Positions 44,589 to 55,217 of a DNA stretch of 64,000 nt are shown here, in pieces. The notes beneath the pieces are model-generated. The model saw only the letters and a program-made list of their open reading frames with translations. It made no database searches and was not told the origin of the DNA. Both the position numbers and the translations under genes were made by a program. This stretch comes from Massilia sp. H-1 (lineage in GTDB: Bacteria; Pseudomonadota; Gammaproteobacteria; Burkholderiales; Burkholderiaceae_D): NCBI GenBank assembly GCA_024703915.1, contig CP087969.1, positions 434,001 to 498,000 on the forward strand, in the 5' to 3' direction. Every line of letters begins with the position of its first letter. Position 1 is the first letter of the stretch.

Positions 44589-44610
44589 CTGTCACTAGCT
44601 TGTCATATTT
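44589..44610 (+). promoter_or_regulatory. Pho box upstream of ppk
   Basis: CTGTCAC at 44589-44595 and TTGTCAT at 44600-44606 are spaced 11 bases and point toward ppk, whose start is 52 bases beyond the box end. This implies that ppk is phosphate-starvation induced together with pstS. Confidence 0.78.
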
Positions 44611-44661
44611 CCTAATTACACTAAAGGCATCTTTATTACGCGCCCTACACGTCGAAAAACA

Positions 44662-46731
44662 ATGAAAACTGGCTCAGCAGCAAACCTGTCCAACGTCTTC
44701 CTCGACCGCGAGTTGTCGCAGCTGACCTTCAACCGGCGGGTGCTGGCGCAGGCCGAAGACAGCACCCTGCCCTTGCTCGAGCGCTTGCGTTACTTATGCA
44801 TCGTGAGTAACAACCTCGATGAATTCTTCGAAGTCCGGGTCGCCAGCCTGCTGGCCCAGGGCAACCTGGCCGAAGATCCCGCTCTGGCCGCCTCGCTGGC
44901 GCGCATCAGCACCGAATGCCACAGCCTGGTCAAACGCCAGTACGAGATCCTCAATACCGACGTCTTGCCGCAACTGCAAAGGCCGGCGTGCACCTGGTGC
45001 GCCACACCGACCGCAACGAAGCCCAGCGGGCCTGGGTCAAGGATTATTTCGAGCGCGAAGTGCGCCCCCTGCTCACCCCGATCGGACTGGACCCGGCCCA
45101 CCCCTTCCCCCAGGTGGTCAACAAGAGTCTCAATTTCATCATCTCGCTGTCGGGCAAGGATGCCTTCGGGCGCGGCACCGGGATCGCCATCGTCAAGGCG
45201 CCGCGCGTGCTGCCGCGCGTGATCCGGCTGCCCGACAACCTGTCCAAGAATGGCCCCTCGTTCTGCCTGCTGTCCTCGGTCATCCACTCGCATATTGAAG
45301 ACTTGTTCACCGGACGCGAAGTGATCGCCTATTCCCAGTTCCGGGTCACGCGCGACTCGGACCTGTGGGTGGACGAGGAAGAAGTCAAGAACCTGCGCCA
45401 GGCGCTCAAGGGCGAGCTGCAGGGGCGCCAGTTCGGCACCTCGGTGCGGCTGGAAGTGGCTAAAAATTGCCCTCCGGAACTATCCGAATTCCTGCTAGAC
45501 CAGTTCGGCCTGGACCAGTCGCGCCTGTACGCGGTGGACGGCCCGGTCAACCTGGTGCGCCTGACCGAGCTGATCGACCTGGTCAAGCAGCCCGCGCTGC
45601 GCTTTCCCCCGTTCGTGCCGGGCTTGCCGCCCAAGACCGCCAACACCGACATCTTCGACCAGTTGCACAAGCACGACATTTTGCTGCATCACCCGTTCCA
45701 GTCGTTCCAGACCGTGGTCGACTTCATCACCGTGGCTGCGCAAGACCCGCAGGTGGTGGCCATCAAGCAAACCATCTACCGCACCGGCATGCATTCGGAA
45801 CTGATGGAAGCGCTGATGAACGCGGCGCGCATGGGCAAGGAAGTGACCGTCATTCTGGAACTGATGGCGCGCTTCGACGAAGAAGCGAACATCAACTGGG
45901 CCGACAAGCTGGAACAGGCCGGGGCCCAGGTCGTGTACGGCGTGGTCGGGCTCAAGACCCACGCCAAGGTCGCGCTGGTGATCCGGCGCGAAGACGCCGG
46001 GCTGCAATTCTATTCCCACCTCGGCACCGGCAACTACCACCTGACCACCACGCGCCTGTATACGGACTTCGGCATGCTCACGGCCAACCAGGACATGGGG
46101 CACGACGTCAATGAAGTCTTCATCCACCTGACCAGCCTGACCAAGCCGAGCAAGCTCAATTACCTGTGGCTGGCGCCGTTCGCGCTGCACAACGAAATTC
46201 TCAAGGCGATCCGCAACGAAGCCAAGATCGCCAGGGCGGGCTTAGCCGGGCCGGATCATCGTCAAGGTCAATGCCCTGGTTGACGAATCGCTGATCCGGG
46301 CCCTGTACGCGGCCTCGCACGACGGCGTCAAGATCGACTGCATCGTGCGCGGCGCCTGCACCCTGCGCCCGGGCGTGCCTGGCCTGTCGGAAAACATCAA
46401 GGTGCGCTCGATCATCGGCCGCTTCCTCGAGCACAGCCGGATCTATTACTTCCGCAACGACTTGCAGCACGATGTCTACCTGGCCAGCGCCGACTGGATG
46501 AGCCGCAACCTGTTCCGCCGGATCGAGGTCGCCTTCCCCGTGCTCGACAAGAATCTCAAGAAGCGCGTGATCGGCGAAGGACTGAACCCCTACCTGAAAG
46601 ACAACTCGAACGCGTGGGAACTCGATCAGGATGGCCATTACACGCGCCGCAAGGCACGCGGCAAGCAAGCCAGTTTCTCGGCCCAGCAAACACTGATGGC
46701 CCTGCTCGGCACCCCATCCAACGACAGCTGA
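44662..46731 (+). CDS. ppk1: Polyphosphate kinase 1 (frameshifted)
   Basis: Makes polyphosphate from ATP at the inner membrane face. The N-domain reads [20 protein letters not shown] and [19 protein letters not shown]; then [79 protein letters not shown] and [13 protein letters not shown] with the first catalytic His. The C-terminal part has [19 protein letters not shown] with the second catalytic His. Breaks near 44983 and 46241 (corrupted) split it. About 690 residues. sixA follows 19 bases downstream. Confidence 0.97.
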
Positions 46732-46750
46732 ACCTGAACAAGGAGGTAGC

Positions 46751-47222
46751 ATGGATCTGATTCTGTGGCGGCATGCCGAAGCCTTCGATGCCGAACCGGG
46801 CGAGTCCGACATGGAGCGCGCCCTCACCCCCAAGGGCCAGAAGCAGGCGCGGCGCATGGCCGAATGGCTCACCGCCCAGTTGCCCGAAGGGTGCAAGATC
46901 CTGGTCAGCCCGGCCAAGCGCGCGCTGCAGACGGCCGAGCCGCTCAAGCGCAAGTTCAAGATCGTCGCCGCGCTCGAGCCGGGCGCCGACGCCGAAGACG
47001 TGCTGCAGGCGGCCAACTGGCCGAACGCCAGGGAACCGGTGCTGGTGGTCGGCCACCAGCCCACGCTGGGCCAGGTGGCAGGCGCTGCTGATGTCGGGCG
47101 AGCCCCAGGACTGGGACATCAAGAAGGGCAATTGCTGGTGGCTGGTGCAGCGCGATCCGCTCGATCCCTACAGTTTGTACCTCAAAGCGGTGATGGCGCC
47201 CGACCTCATAGTGAAAACTTGA
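46751..47222 (+). CDS. sixA: Phosphohistidine phosphatase SixA-like (frameshifted)
   Basis: A small histidine phosphatase. It opens MDLILWRHAEAFD with the RHxE catalytic motif, followed by ERALTPKGQKQARRMAEWL, ILVSPAKRALQTAEPL with the second Arg, and VLVVGHQPTLGQVA with the second His. A break near 47083 shifts to LLMSGEPQDWDIKKGNCWWL, ending APDLIVKT. A strong AAGGAGGT ribosome site lies three bases before the ATG. It probably shares the Pho-controlled ppk transcript. SixA proteins dephosphorylate phosphohistidine in phosphorelay proteins; the target here is unknown. Confidence 0.88.
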
Positions 47223-47297
47223 ATATCTGCGGCAACATGCTACAGTTAAATTGTGTCAATTCTTAGGGAGGAATCGCTCAACGGCGATTAACAATCT

Positions 47298-47415
47298 ATG
47301 GTCATCAGTTTCGTCATTGGACTATTAGGCGCCATGGCTTAGCCTGGTCGTCTATGAACTGGTCCAGGAAGTTCGCGGCGGACGCAACCAGCTGCACGAT
47401 CGCTATCACGAATAG
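47298..47415 (+). CDS. Small membrane protein, about 39 residues (one corrupted site)
   Basis: The frame MVISFVIGLLGAMA followed by a corrupted GCCGGC at 47334-47340 continues GLVVYELVQEVRGGRNQLHD and ends RYHE at TAG 47413-47415. It has one hydrophobic helix then a charged tail. AGGGAGGA lies about 25 bases upstream, rather far for a ribosome site. A good terminator lies just beyond, which supports a real small transcript unit. Function unknown. Confidence 0.45.
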
Positions 47416-47440
47416 CACAGGTCTGCTACAGACCATCCAC

Positions 47441-47480
47441 AAAGCGGCGAGACCTCACAGTCTGCGCCGCTTTCCTTTGC
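47441..47480 (+). terminator. Hairpin terminator after the small membrane ORF
   Basis: AAAGCGGCG (47441-47449) pairs with CGCCGCTTT (47465-47473) and is followed by CCTTTG. Its T-tract is short, so termination may be partial. Confidence 0.6.
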
Positions 47481-47567
47481 GTTGGGGGTCAGGTCCGACA
47501 TCCGGACACGAGCTCAACCGCAACGCGGTTGAGCTCGTGTCCGGATGTCGGACCTGACCCCCAACGC
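47479..47567. repeat. Palindromic repeat family B, copy 1
   Basis: A near-perfect 89-base palindrome whose outer arm GCGTTGGGGGTCAGGTCCGA is complemented at the other end. It lies between the small ORF and the convergent glutamine synthetase gene. Its partner copy is at 53276-53362. Confidence 0.9.
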
Positions 47568-47596
47568 CCTTTCACTTTTATGGGACGCCAACGCCC

Positions 47597-48994
47597 TTAC
47601 ACATGCAGCAGCAAGTGCTCGCGCTCCCAGGGACTGATGACGGTCATGAATTCGCGATGCTCGAGGTCCTTGATGGCGGCGTAGACGTCGACGAAGCGTT
47701 CGCCCAGCACGGCGCGCAGCGTCGTGCCCGCGCAGCAGGCGCAGCGCCTCGGGCAAGCCTTGCGGCAGCTCGAAGTCGAGCGCCTGGGCGCTGCTAGGCA
47801 GTGGGCGCGCTCGGTTCTGCACTGCCCGCTCATGCCGAGGTAGCCGCAGGCGAGCGTGACGGCCAGCGCCAGGTAGGGATTGGCGTCGGCGCCGATCACG
47901 CGGTTTTCCACGTGACGCTCGTGCGGCGCCGCTTCCGGCACCCGGAAACCCGTGGTGCGGTTGTCCCAGCCCCATTGCACATTGATGGGCGCGGTGGCGT
48001 GGCGCACAATGCGGCGGTAGGAATTGACATAGGGCGCGGCCAGCGCCATGGCCGGCATGGCATGTAGCGCTGCAGGCCGCCGATGAAATGGTAAAAGGCG
48101 GGCGCGGCCGAGCCGTCGGGCTGGCTGAACAGGTTGGCCCCGGTGCGCGCGTCGAACACGCTCTGGTGCACATGCATGGCCGAGCCCGGCTCATCGGCGA
48201 GCGGCTTGGCCATGAAGGTGGCGTACATGTCGTGCTTGAGCGCGGCCTCATGCAGCAGGCGCTTGAAGTAAAACAGGTGGTCGGCCATGGCCAGCGGCTC
48301 GCCGCTGAGAAAATCCATGCCGATCTGGCTTAGCGCCGATCTCGTGGATGAGGGTGTCGACGTCGAGCGCCATCAGCTCGCAGTAATCGTAAATGTCTTC
48401 GAACAGGGGATCGAGATTCATTGACCGCGTCGATGCTGTAGGCCTGGCGGCTGGTTTCAGCGCGCCCGCTGCGGCCCACGGGCGAGCGCAGCGGCAGGTC
48501 GGGATCGGCATTGCGCGCGGTCAGGTAAAACTCGACTTCGGGCCGCACCATGGGCGCCCAGCCGCGCTCGGCGTACAGGCGCAGCACGCGCCGCAAGACG
48601 CTGCGCAGGGGCGAAATCGACCAGGCCACCATCGGCGAAATAGCAGTCGTGCAGCACTTGCGCAGTCCGGGTCCGCCGCCCAGGGCACCATGGCGATGGT
48701 GGCCGGGTCGGCCTTGAGGATCATGTCGCGGTCGGTGGCGGAAATGGCGCGCAGGTAGGCCGCATCGTCCTGCGGATAATTGCCGGTGACGGTCATGCCG
48801 AGCACGGCTTCGGGAATGCGCATGCCGCGCTCTTCGGCGAATTTTGCGCGCAGCAAGATCTTGCCACGGGCGACGCCGGTCAGGTCCGGGACCAGGCATT
48901 CGATCTCGGTGACGCGCCGCGCGTTGAGCCAGGCATCCATGTCCGCATACGTGAAACCAGTCCGGCTTGCCACTTGCCGCTCCCGTCCTTGCAC
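47597..48994 (-). CDS. Glutamine synthetase family protein, PuuA-like (frameshifted)
   Basis: A type I glutamine synthetase-fold ligase, most like gamma-glutamylpolyamine synthetases. The start MQGRERQVASRTGFTYADMD precedes TEIECLVPDLTGVARGKIL. Then come VRPEVEFYLTARNADPD with active-site Glu residues, DPLFEDIYDYCELMALDVDT, PGSAMHVHQSVFDARTG, RHATAPINVQWGWDNRTTGF and VENRVIGADANPYLALA. Breaks near 47715, 47805, 48062, 48330 (corrupted), 48420 and 48620. It ends WEREHLLLHV. No other putrescine-pathway gene is adjacent, so the amine substrate is only a guess. About 460 residues. Confidence 0.85.
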
Positions 48995-49033
48995 ACGGCT
49001 TTACACTAGCAGATTTCGGCGCTATGCCGCCGC

Positions 49034-49354
49034 CTAGTGCATGTACTTGGTCAGGACCGTCATCGAGGTCAGTTCGAGGTTGATGAACTGGAAACCGACC
49101 TTGAAGCCCGCATTGCTGAGGATGCAATACAGCACCTTGGAACGGGAGGTAATGGGCTGCAACTTGCCGTCGTGGAAAATCTCGAAGTAGACGTCGGCCA
49201 CCGTGCCGGGGGCAACCGGATTGTCCAGCACCAGGCACACGCCGTCGGCGCCCACGTCGAGCGTGCGGGCCACTTGCGGGGTATTGCCATTAATGCTCAG
49301 CAATGCTTTGACCTTCAGGATTTTTCGTGTTGTGTTTCTTTGATCGCTACGCAC
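49034..49354 (-). CDS. PilZ domain protein
   Basis: Intact, 106 residues, essentially a lone PilZ domain. It reads RNTTRKILKVKALLSINGNT, where the R(K) cluster occupies the RxxxR position, then TLDVGADGVCLVLDNPVAPG matching the D/NxSxxG region (here D-V-G-A-D-G), and FKVGFQFINLE. It probably senses cyclic di-GMP, though the second motif departs from the consensus. A large GGDEF-EAL protein is encoded at 56953. It lies between radA and the glutamine synthetase gene, all on the - strand. Confidence 0.82.
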   Translation of the reverse strand: MRSDQRNTTRKILKVKALLSINGNTPQVARTLDVGADGVCLVLDNPVAPGTVADVYFEIFHDGKLQPITSRSKVLYCILSNAGFKVGFQFINLELTSMTVLTKYMH

Positions 49355-49387
49355 AGTGTGTCCAAAATTAAAATATCAGGTGGCGAA

Positions 49388-50770
49388 TTAATCGAGTTCA
49401 CGCAACTTGTTAAATGCTTCATCGATCCGCTCCACGGCGACGATGGTCATGCCTTCAATCTTTTGCTTGGGCACATTCGATTTCGGTATCAGCGCAATCG
49501 AAAAGCCCAGCTTGGCCGCTTCGCGCAAGCGTTCCTGGCCGCGCGGGGCCGGGCGGATTTCATGCCGCCAGGCCCACTTCACCAAAGACTACCAGACCAC
49601 GCGGCAAAGGCTTGTTCCGCATGGAGGAATTTATCGCTAGCAACACCGCCAGATCGGCGGCTAGGCTCAGTGATCTTGACCCCGCCCACCGCGTTGATGA
49701 ACACGTCCTGGTCGAAGGCTGCAATGCTTAGAGCGTGGCGGTGCAGCACCGCCAGCAGCATGGCCAGGCGGTTCTGCTCCAGGCCCACCGACAGGCGGCG
49801 CGCTTGGGCAGGTGGCTGGTGTCGACCAGGGCCTGAATCTCGACCAGCAAGGGACGGGTCCCCTCCTGGGTCACCATCACGCAGGAACCGGGCACCTGGC
49901 TGTCGTGCTGGGACAGGAACAGGGCCGAGGGATTCGATACGCCCTTCAAGCCCTTCTCCGTCATGGCGAACACGCCCAGCTCATTGACGGCGCCGAAGCG
50001 GTTCTTGATCGCGCGCACCAGGCGGAAGCTGGACTGGGTGTCGCCCTCGAAGTACAGCACGGTGTCGACAATGTGCTCGAGCACGCGCGGGGTACAGCCA
50101 GCGCGCCCTCTTTCGTCACGTGGCCGACCAGGATGATGGTGATGCCGGTCTGCTTGGCCAGGCGCGTGAGCTGGGCCGCGCATTCGCGCACCTGGGCCAC
50201 CGAACCGGGGGCCGAGGTCAGCGCGTCCGAATACACGGTCTGGATCGAATCGATGACCGCCACTTCCGGTTTCAGGTCGTCCAGCGTGGCGAGGATTTTT
50301 TCAAGCTGGATTTCGGCTTGCAGCTTGAGCTCGCGGCCGTCGACCGCCAGCCGCTTGGCGCGCAGCGATCTGGGCGCCGGACTCCTCGCCGCTCACGTAC
50401 AGGGTTTTCTTCAGGTGCGAGATGCTGGCCAGCGCCTGCAGCAGCAGAGTCGACTTGCCGATCCCGGGGTCGCCGCCGATCAGCACCACGCCGCCCGGCA
50501 CCAGGCCGCCGCCGAGCACGCGGTCGAATTCCTCGATCCCGGTGCCGAAGCGGGGAATGTCGATCGCCTCGATGTCGGCCAGCGACAGCACCGGCGCGGT
50601 CTGGGCCAGGCTCTTGTGCTGGGGCTGGGACAGGCGGTTCACGCCGGGCGCCTCGATCACCGTTTCGACCAGGGTGTTCCATTCGCGGCAGGACGGGCAC
50701 TGGCCTAAGCCCACTTGCTGGTGATGCCGCCGCAGTCGCTGCAGACGTAACTGGTTTTCGGCTTAGCCAT
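49388..50770 (-). CDS. radA: DNA repair protein RadA (frameshifted)
   Basis: A RecA-like branch-migration ATPase. The start [15 protein letters not shown] gives the first pair of zinc cysteines, and after a corrupted GCCGGC at 50703-50710 KWAGQCPSC gives the second. Then GGDPGIGKSTLLLQALA (Walker A), VSGEES, VIDSIQTVYSD (Walker B region), VGHVTKEG and FRLVRAIKNRFGAVNELGVF with the KNRFG motif. The Lon-like C-terminal domain follows with several breaks (49567, 49660, 49728, 49800). The GCTTAGC at 50761-50767 is genuine coding (MAKP), since the frame agrees. Its start overlaps the alr end. Confidence 0.95.
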
Positions 50771-51874
50771 GCGATTCCAGGTTCTGTTCGCGCACGTGCA
50801 CGCGCGGCGCCAGGGCGCACATCAATTCATAGCCGATGGTGCTTAGGCCGCGGTGGCGACTTCGTCGATCGGCAAGCCGGCGCCCCACAGCACCACCGGG
50901 CTGCCCACGCGCGCATGGGGTATGGCGCTCAGGTCGACGCTGAGCATGTCCATCGACACGCGCCCGACCAGGGTGCTGCGGATGCCGTCCACCAGCACCG
51001 GCGTGTCGGCGCCCGCGTGGCGCGGGTAGCCGTCGGCATAGCCGCAGGCGACCACGCCGATCCGCATGGCGCGCTCGGCCACGAAGCGGCTGCCGTAGCC
51101 GACCGTGTCATGCGGCGGCGATCTCTTGAATGCCGATCAGTTCGCTGGCCAGGGTCATGGTCGGGCGCAGGCCGAATTCGGCCGCGCTGTTCCCGCCCGG
51201 GGTGCCGCCGTACAGCATGATGCCGGGACGGATGCAGTCGGTCGCCAGCGTGCTTAAGCCAGGGCCGCCTGGTGCAGCACGCCGGCCTGAATTGGACAGG
51301 CTGCGCGCACCGGCCAGGCTTGCCGCGCCGATGGCAAAGCGCGCCACCTGCTCGCGGATGGTCAGGCGCGGATGCTCAAGTTCATCGGCATTGGCGAAGT
51401 GGGTCATCAGGATGATGTCGCGCACGGCGGGAATGGCGCGCACCCGTGCATACGCGGCGGCAAAGGCAGGCCGGCAGGGAAGCCGAGCCGGTTCATGCCG
51501 GTGTTCATCTTGAGGTGGACATCGACCGGGCCGCGCAAGAGCGCCTGTTCGAGCAGGGCGATTTGCTCGCTGCAGTGAATGGCGGTGTCGATCCGGTGGG
51601 TATCGAGCAGGGCCGCGTCGGCCGCGTCAAAAATGCCTTCGAGCAGCAGAATCGGCTTGGTCCAGCCCAGTTCGCGCAGGCGCACGGCGTTGTCGGGCTC
51701 GATCAGGGCCAGGCCGTCGGCGGTGGCAAAGCCGCGCATGCCGCGCTCGAGGCCGTGTCCATACGCATTGGCCTTGACCACCGCCCAGGCACGGGCGCCG
51801 GGCGCGCAGCTGCGCGCGCCCAGGTTGTGCTGCATGGAATCGATGTGGATGGTTGCGGTCAGCGGCCTTGGCAT
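50763..51874 (-). CDS. alr: Alanine racemase (frameshifted)
   Basis: A PLP enzyme that makes D-alanine for peptidoglycan. The start [20 protein letters not shown] leads to [13 protein letters not shown] with the PLP lysine, [50 protein letters not shown], then [20 protein letters not shown] with the catalytic Tyr, ADGYPR and [12 protein letters not shown]. The end [20 protein letters not shown] carries the conserved GYE. Breaks near 50842 and 51253 (corrupted), 51115, 51290 and 51470. The stop overlaps the radA start by eight bases. Confidence 0.95.
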
Positions 51875-52002
51875 GGGGACAATCGGCGAGATTCAAAGAC
51901 CCATATTTTACCGGACGCGGCCGGTTTCGCAGAGGGGATTTCTTGGGGATCAAGCCCATTCATGGTATAAAGCAACCCACACCAGTTTTTAGAACGTAAC
52001 GA

Positions 52003-53269
52003 ATGAATCGTGGTTTTTACACCATCATGGCGGCGCAGTTTTTATCGTCGCTGGCAGACAACGCCCTGCTCTTCGTGGCGATTGACCTGCTGATCTCGAT
52101 GAAAGCACCGCAGGAGCTCACGCCCCTGCTCAAATTGTCCTTCGTCCTGTTCTATGTCTTGCTGGCCGCCTTCGTGGGCGCGTTCGCCGATGCCCTGCCG
52201 AAGGGGCGGGTCATGTTCATTGCCAACCTGATCAAGATCATCGCTGCTGCGCTGCTGTTCTTCCAGGTCCACCCGCTGCTGGCCTACGCCGTGGTCGGCT
52301 TTGGCGCGGCCGTGTATTCATCGGCCAAGTACGGCATCCTGACCGAATTGCTGCCGCCCGAAAAACTGGTCGAAGCCAATGGCTGGATCGAGGGCCTGAC
52401 CGTGATGTCGATCATTCTCGGCACCGTCATGGGCGGGGCGCTGGTGAGCGCGGCTTACTCCTCTTTGCTGCTGAGCTTTAACGTCCCCTTCATCGACACC
52501 CCGATCGACACCACCACCGAGGCCGCGCTGTCGGTCGTGGTCGGCGTGTATGTACTGGCCGCCCTGTTCAACCGCCGCATCCCGGAAACGGGCGCCACCT
52601 ACGAGCACCAGGAACGCAACCCGGCCAAGCTGATCGCCGACTTCGCCAACTGTTCGGCCACGCTGTGGAAAGACAAGCTGGGCCAGATTTCGCTGGCCGT
52701 CACCACCCTGTTCTGGGGCAGCTGGCTGCCACCTTGCAATTCATCGTGCTCAAGTGGGCCGAAAAATCGCTGCACATGACGCTCGACAAGGCGACCGGCC
52801 TGATCGGCGTGGTAGCGCTGGGCGTGGCGATCGGCGCGGCCGCCTCCGCCAAGATTATTCCACTGAAGAAATCGCTGACCGTGATCCCGCTTGGCATCGC
52901 CATGGGGCTGGTGGTGATGATCATGACCATGGTGCACTCGGTGGTGCTGGCCTATCCGCTGCTGATCCTGATCGGCATGCTGTCGGGCTTCTTTGTGGTG
53001 CCGATGAACGCGCTGCTGCAGCACCGGGGCCACGTCCTGATGAGCGCGGGGCATTCGATCGCGGTGCAGAACTTCAATGAAAACCTGTCGATCCTGACCA
53101 TGCTGGCGCTGTACGCGATCATGATCACGCTCAAGCTCGACCTGAATGTGATCATCATCGTGTTCGGCGGTTCGGTGGCCTAAGCATCATGTACCTGATC
53201 ATGCGCAAGCACGCCGCGAATCAGAAAGAACACGATTCGCTCGCGCTGATTGGCGAGCACAAGCACTAA
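52003..53269 (+). CDS. lplT: Lysophospholipid transporter LplT (frameshifted)
   Basis: An inner-membrane major-facilitator protein that flips lysophospholipids for re-acylation. The start MNRGFYTIMAAQFLSSLADN, then ALLFVAIDLLISMKAPQELT, AFVGAFADALPKGRVMFIAN, YSSAKYGILTELLPPEKLVE and ANGWIEGLTVMSIILGTVMG match LplT closely. Breaks near 52725 and 53181 (corrupted; GSVAGIMYL expected) split it, and it ends LALIGEHKH. About 422 residues. In some bacteria lplT precedes aas, but no such gene follows here; a palindromic repeat begins seven bases after the stop. Confidence 0.93.
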
Positions 53270-53275
53270 GAACTT

Positions 53276-53362
53276 CGTTGGGGGTCAGGTCTGACATTCG
53301 GACACGGGCTCAAGCGCAAAGCGCTTGAGCCCGTGTCCGAATGTCAGACCTGACCCCCAACG
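53276..53362. repeat. Palindromic repeat family B, copy 2
   Basis: An 87-base near-perfect palindrome (outer arm CGTTGGGGGTCAGGTCTGAC) between the convergent lplT and DUF1853 genes. It differs from copy 1 mainly at positions where both arms change together. Confidence 0.9.
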
Positions 53363-53366
53363 ACAT

Positions 53367-54318
53367 TCAAGGCGGTAGCTGCCCCCCAACGATTTGCCGG
53401 AAGGCGGCGCGCGCGCCAGTTGTCGGGAACGATGAAACCGCGCCCCGTCTCGACCCACACGCCCTCTTCCTCCCGCACGCCAGCGACCAGCACCGGCATC
53501 GGCACGGCCGCGAACTTGTCGGCCAGCACCGCCTGCAGCTGGGCGCGGCGCACACGGCCTCGTGGCCCCGGTACGGCGCCAGCCATTGCAGACGCGGCAG
53601 CAGCACGAATTGGTCGCCATCGAGCTGACCGAGTTCGGCCAGCGCGCACCAGAAGCCGCGGCAATGGGCCGCCGAGATGCCGCCCATGGCCGGGGCCGCG
53701 CCAGCCGGATAGAACAGCCAGCCCTTGACCAGCGCGCGCCCGCACCACCGGCCGCGGCAGCACTTGCGCCGCCGCCGGGTGGCTGCCCAGCGCCAGCTGG
53801 CGCTCGAAGATCTTGCGCATCTTGGCGCCCAGGCTGTCGGCCAGATTGGGACCGACAAAGGTGTCGAAACGCGAGGCGGCTTCGCCTTCGAGCAGGTAGA
53901 ACTTGGTGGCAAATTCGATGTGTTCCACCGCGTCCGGACCGGCGTCGAGCAGGAAGTCGAATTCGCCGATGGTGTCGTTGCGCGCGGCCCGCACCTGCAA
54001 GCCGTGGGCGACCAGCAGGCCATGCTGGCGGTAGTAGAAGGCCATCAGCTTTTCGGCGTACAGGCCAAGCCGGGTGTAGATGCGCGTGCCCAGTTCAGCC
54101 TCGAGCGGCGCCGGGTCCAGGTCGAGCGCGTCCAGCCAGGCCAGCGTGGCCGGGCTCAGTTCGCCCAGGCTGGCAATGCGCCCTTCCCAGTGCGGGTCAA
54201 TAGGATCGAGCAAGTCGGGCGCGTCCAGCAGCCAGGCCAGGGCGCGCACGTGCGGCTGGCGCAGGTGGCCGAAGCGCCGTGCAAAGCGCGCCTGGTAGCT
54301 GTCAGTCTGGACGGCCAT
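53367..54318 (-). CDS. DUF1853 family protein (frameshifted)
   Basis: The start MAVQTDSYQARFARRFGHLR and the block QPHVRALAWLLDAPDLLDP open the protein as in DUF1853. Then LGLYAEKLMAFYYRQHGLLV, VQVRAARNDTIGEFDFLL-like, VEHIEFATKFYL and FVGPNLADSLGAKMRKIFER give the EFDF/E.K.Y pattern of a nuclease-like core. Breaks lie near 53560 and 53745. It ends IVGGQLPP. The start overlaps the uracil-DNA glycosylase gene by 17 bases, so the two are probably co-translated. A role in nucleic-acid metabolism is only a suggestion. Confidence 0.82.
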
Positions 54319-55217
54319 CGTGCGCACGCGCCAGGCACAGATCGGCCCAGGCCAGCGCCTTGTCGCCGCCGCGCCGCAGCAGTTCGCCCGGATGCAGGGT
54401 GGCCACCATCGGCACGCTCTAAGAACCGCATGCACGGTGCCGCGCGCCAGCCAACCAGCGGCTCTTGCAGCGGCTTGCCCTGCAAGGCGTTGGCGGCGAT
54501 CTGGCCCAGCGTGAGGACCATGCTTAAGCGCCGGTCAGCGCCAGTTCGCGCTCGAGGTAGGGCTTAGGCAGGCGGCCGCTTCGTCGGCGCTCGGGGCTCG
54601 GTCGCCGCCGCTGGCGGTGGCCGGGCGGCATTTGATCAGATTGGTGACGTAGGCATTGCTGTCGCGCGACAGGTCGACCGCGGCAAGCATGTTGGCCAGC
54701 AGCTTGCCGGGCTCGCCCGACACGGGGTAGCCTTCCTTCTCGTCGGACGCGGTGCTGGCAGCCGGCGGCGATCAGCCACGCGGCCTGCTGGGCGCCGCTG
54801 CCCTGCACGGCTTTCTTGCCACCTTTGCACAGGCCGCAGCGGGTGCAGCTGGCGATGGCGGTGCGCAGCGCCTACCAGTCCATGCGCGCGATTTCTTCGT
54901 CTGTTGCGGGCGGCGCCGGGGGTTCCTCGCCCCAGGCCGATTCGGCCGCCGACGGACGGGGGCCGAAGTGGGACGACACGGGCGGCGTTTCGAGCGCGCG
55001 GCGGCGGCGCTCGGCGATGGCCGGGTCGATGTCCGGCACCGGGGCGGGAGCGGGAGCGGCAGCAGGAGCAGGAGCAGGAGCCAGTTCCGGTTCCGCCACC
55101 GCTTCGGCCTCGGCCTCGATCAAGGCGCTGTGCGGCGCGGCGGCGCGCGCCGTCCACAGCGGCGTGATGCCCATCTCGCGCAGGGAAGGCGGCGCTGCGC
55201 TGGTCGATGCCGCTCAC
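54302..55217 (-). CDS. Uracil-DNA glycosylase, type 4/5-like Fe-S family (frameshifted)
   Basis: Removes uracil from DNA. The GTG start at 55217 (SGIDQRSAA) overlaps the rimI stop. A low-complexity Pro/Ala linker (EPELAPAPAPAAAPAPAPVP) precedes the catalytic domain, with CTRCGLC as part of an iron-sulfur cluster site, GYPVSGEPGKLLANMLAAVD, NAYVTNLIKCRPA, ALTLGQIAANALQG-like and VPMVATLHPGELLRRG with the catalytic His. Breaks near 54420, 54522, 54562, 54765, 54872 and 55190. About 300 residues; the long N-terminal linker is commonly seen in betaproteobacterial members. Confidence 0.88.

Noticed and set aside
50761..50767. GCTTAGC as another corrupted GCCGGC site
   Set aside because: Read on the - strand it gives ATGGCTAAGCCG, the expected RadA start MAKP, and alr ends properly with its TAA, so this copy is genuine.
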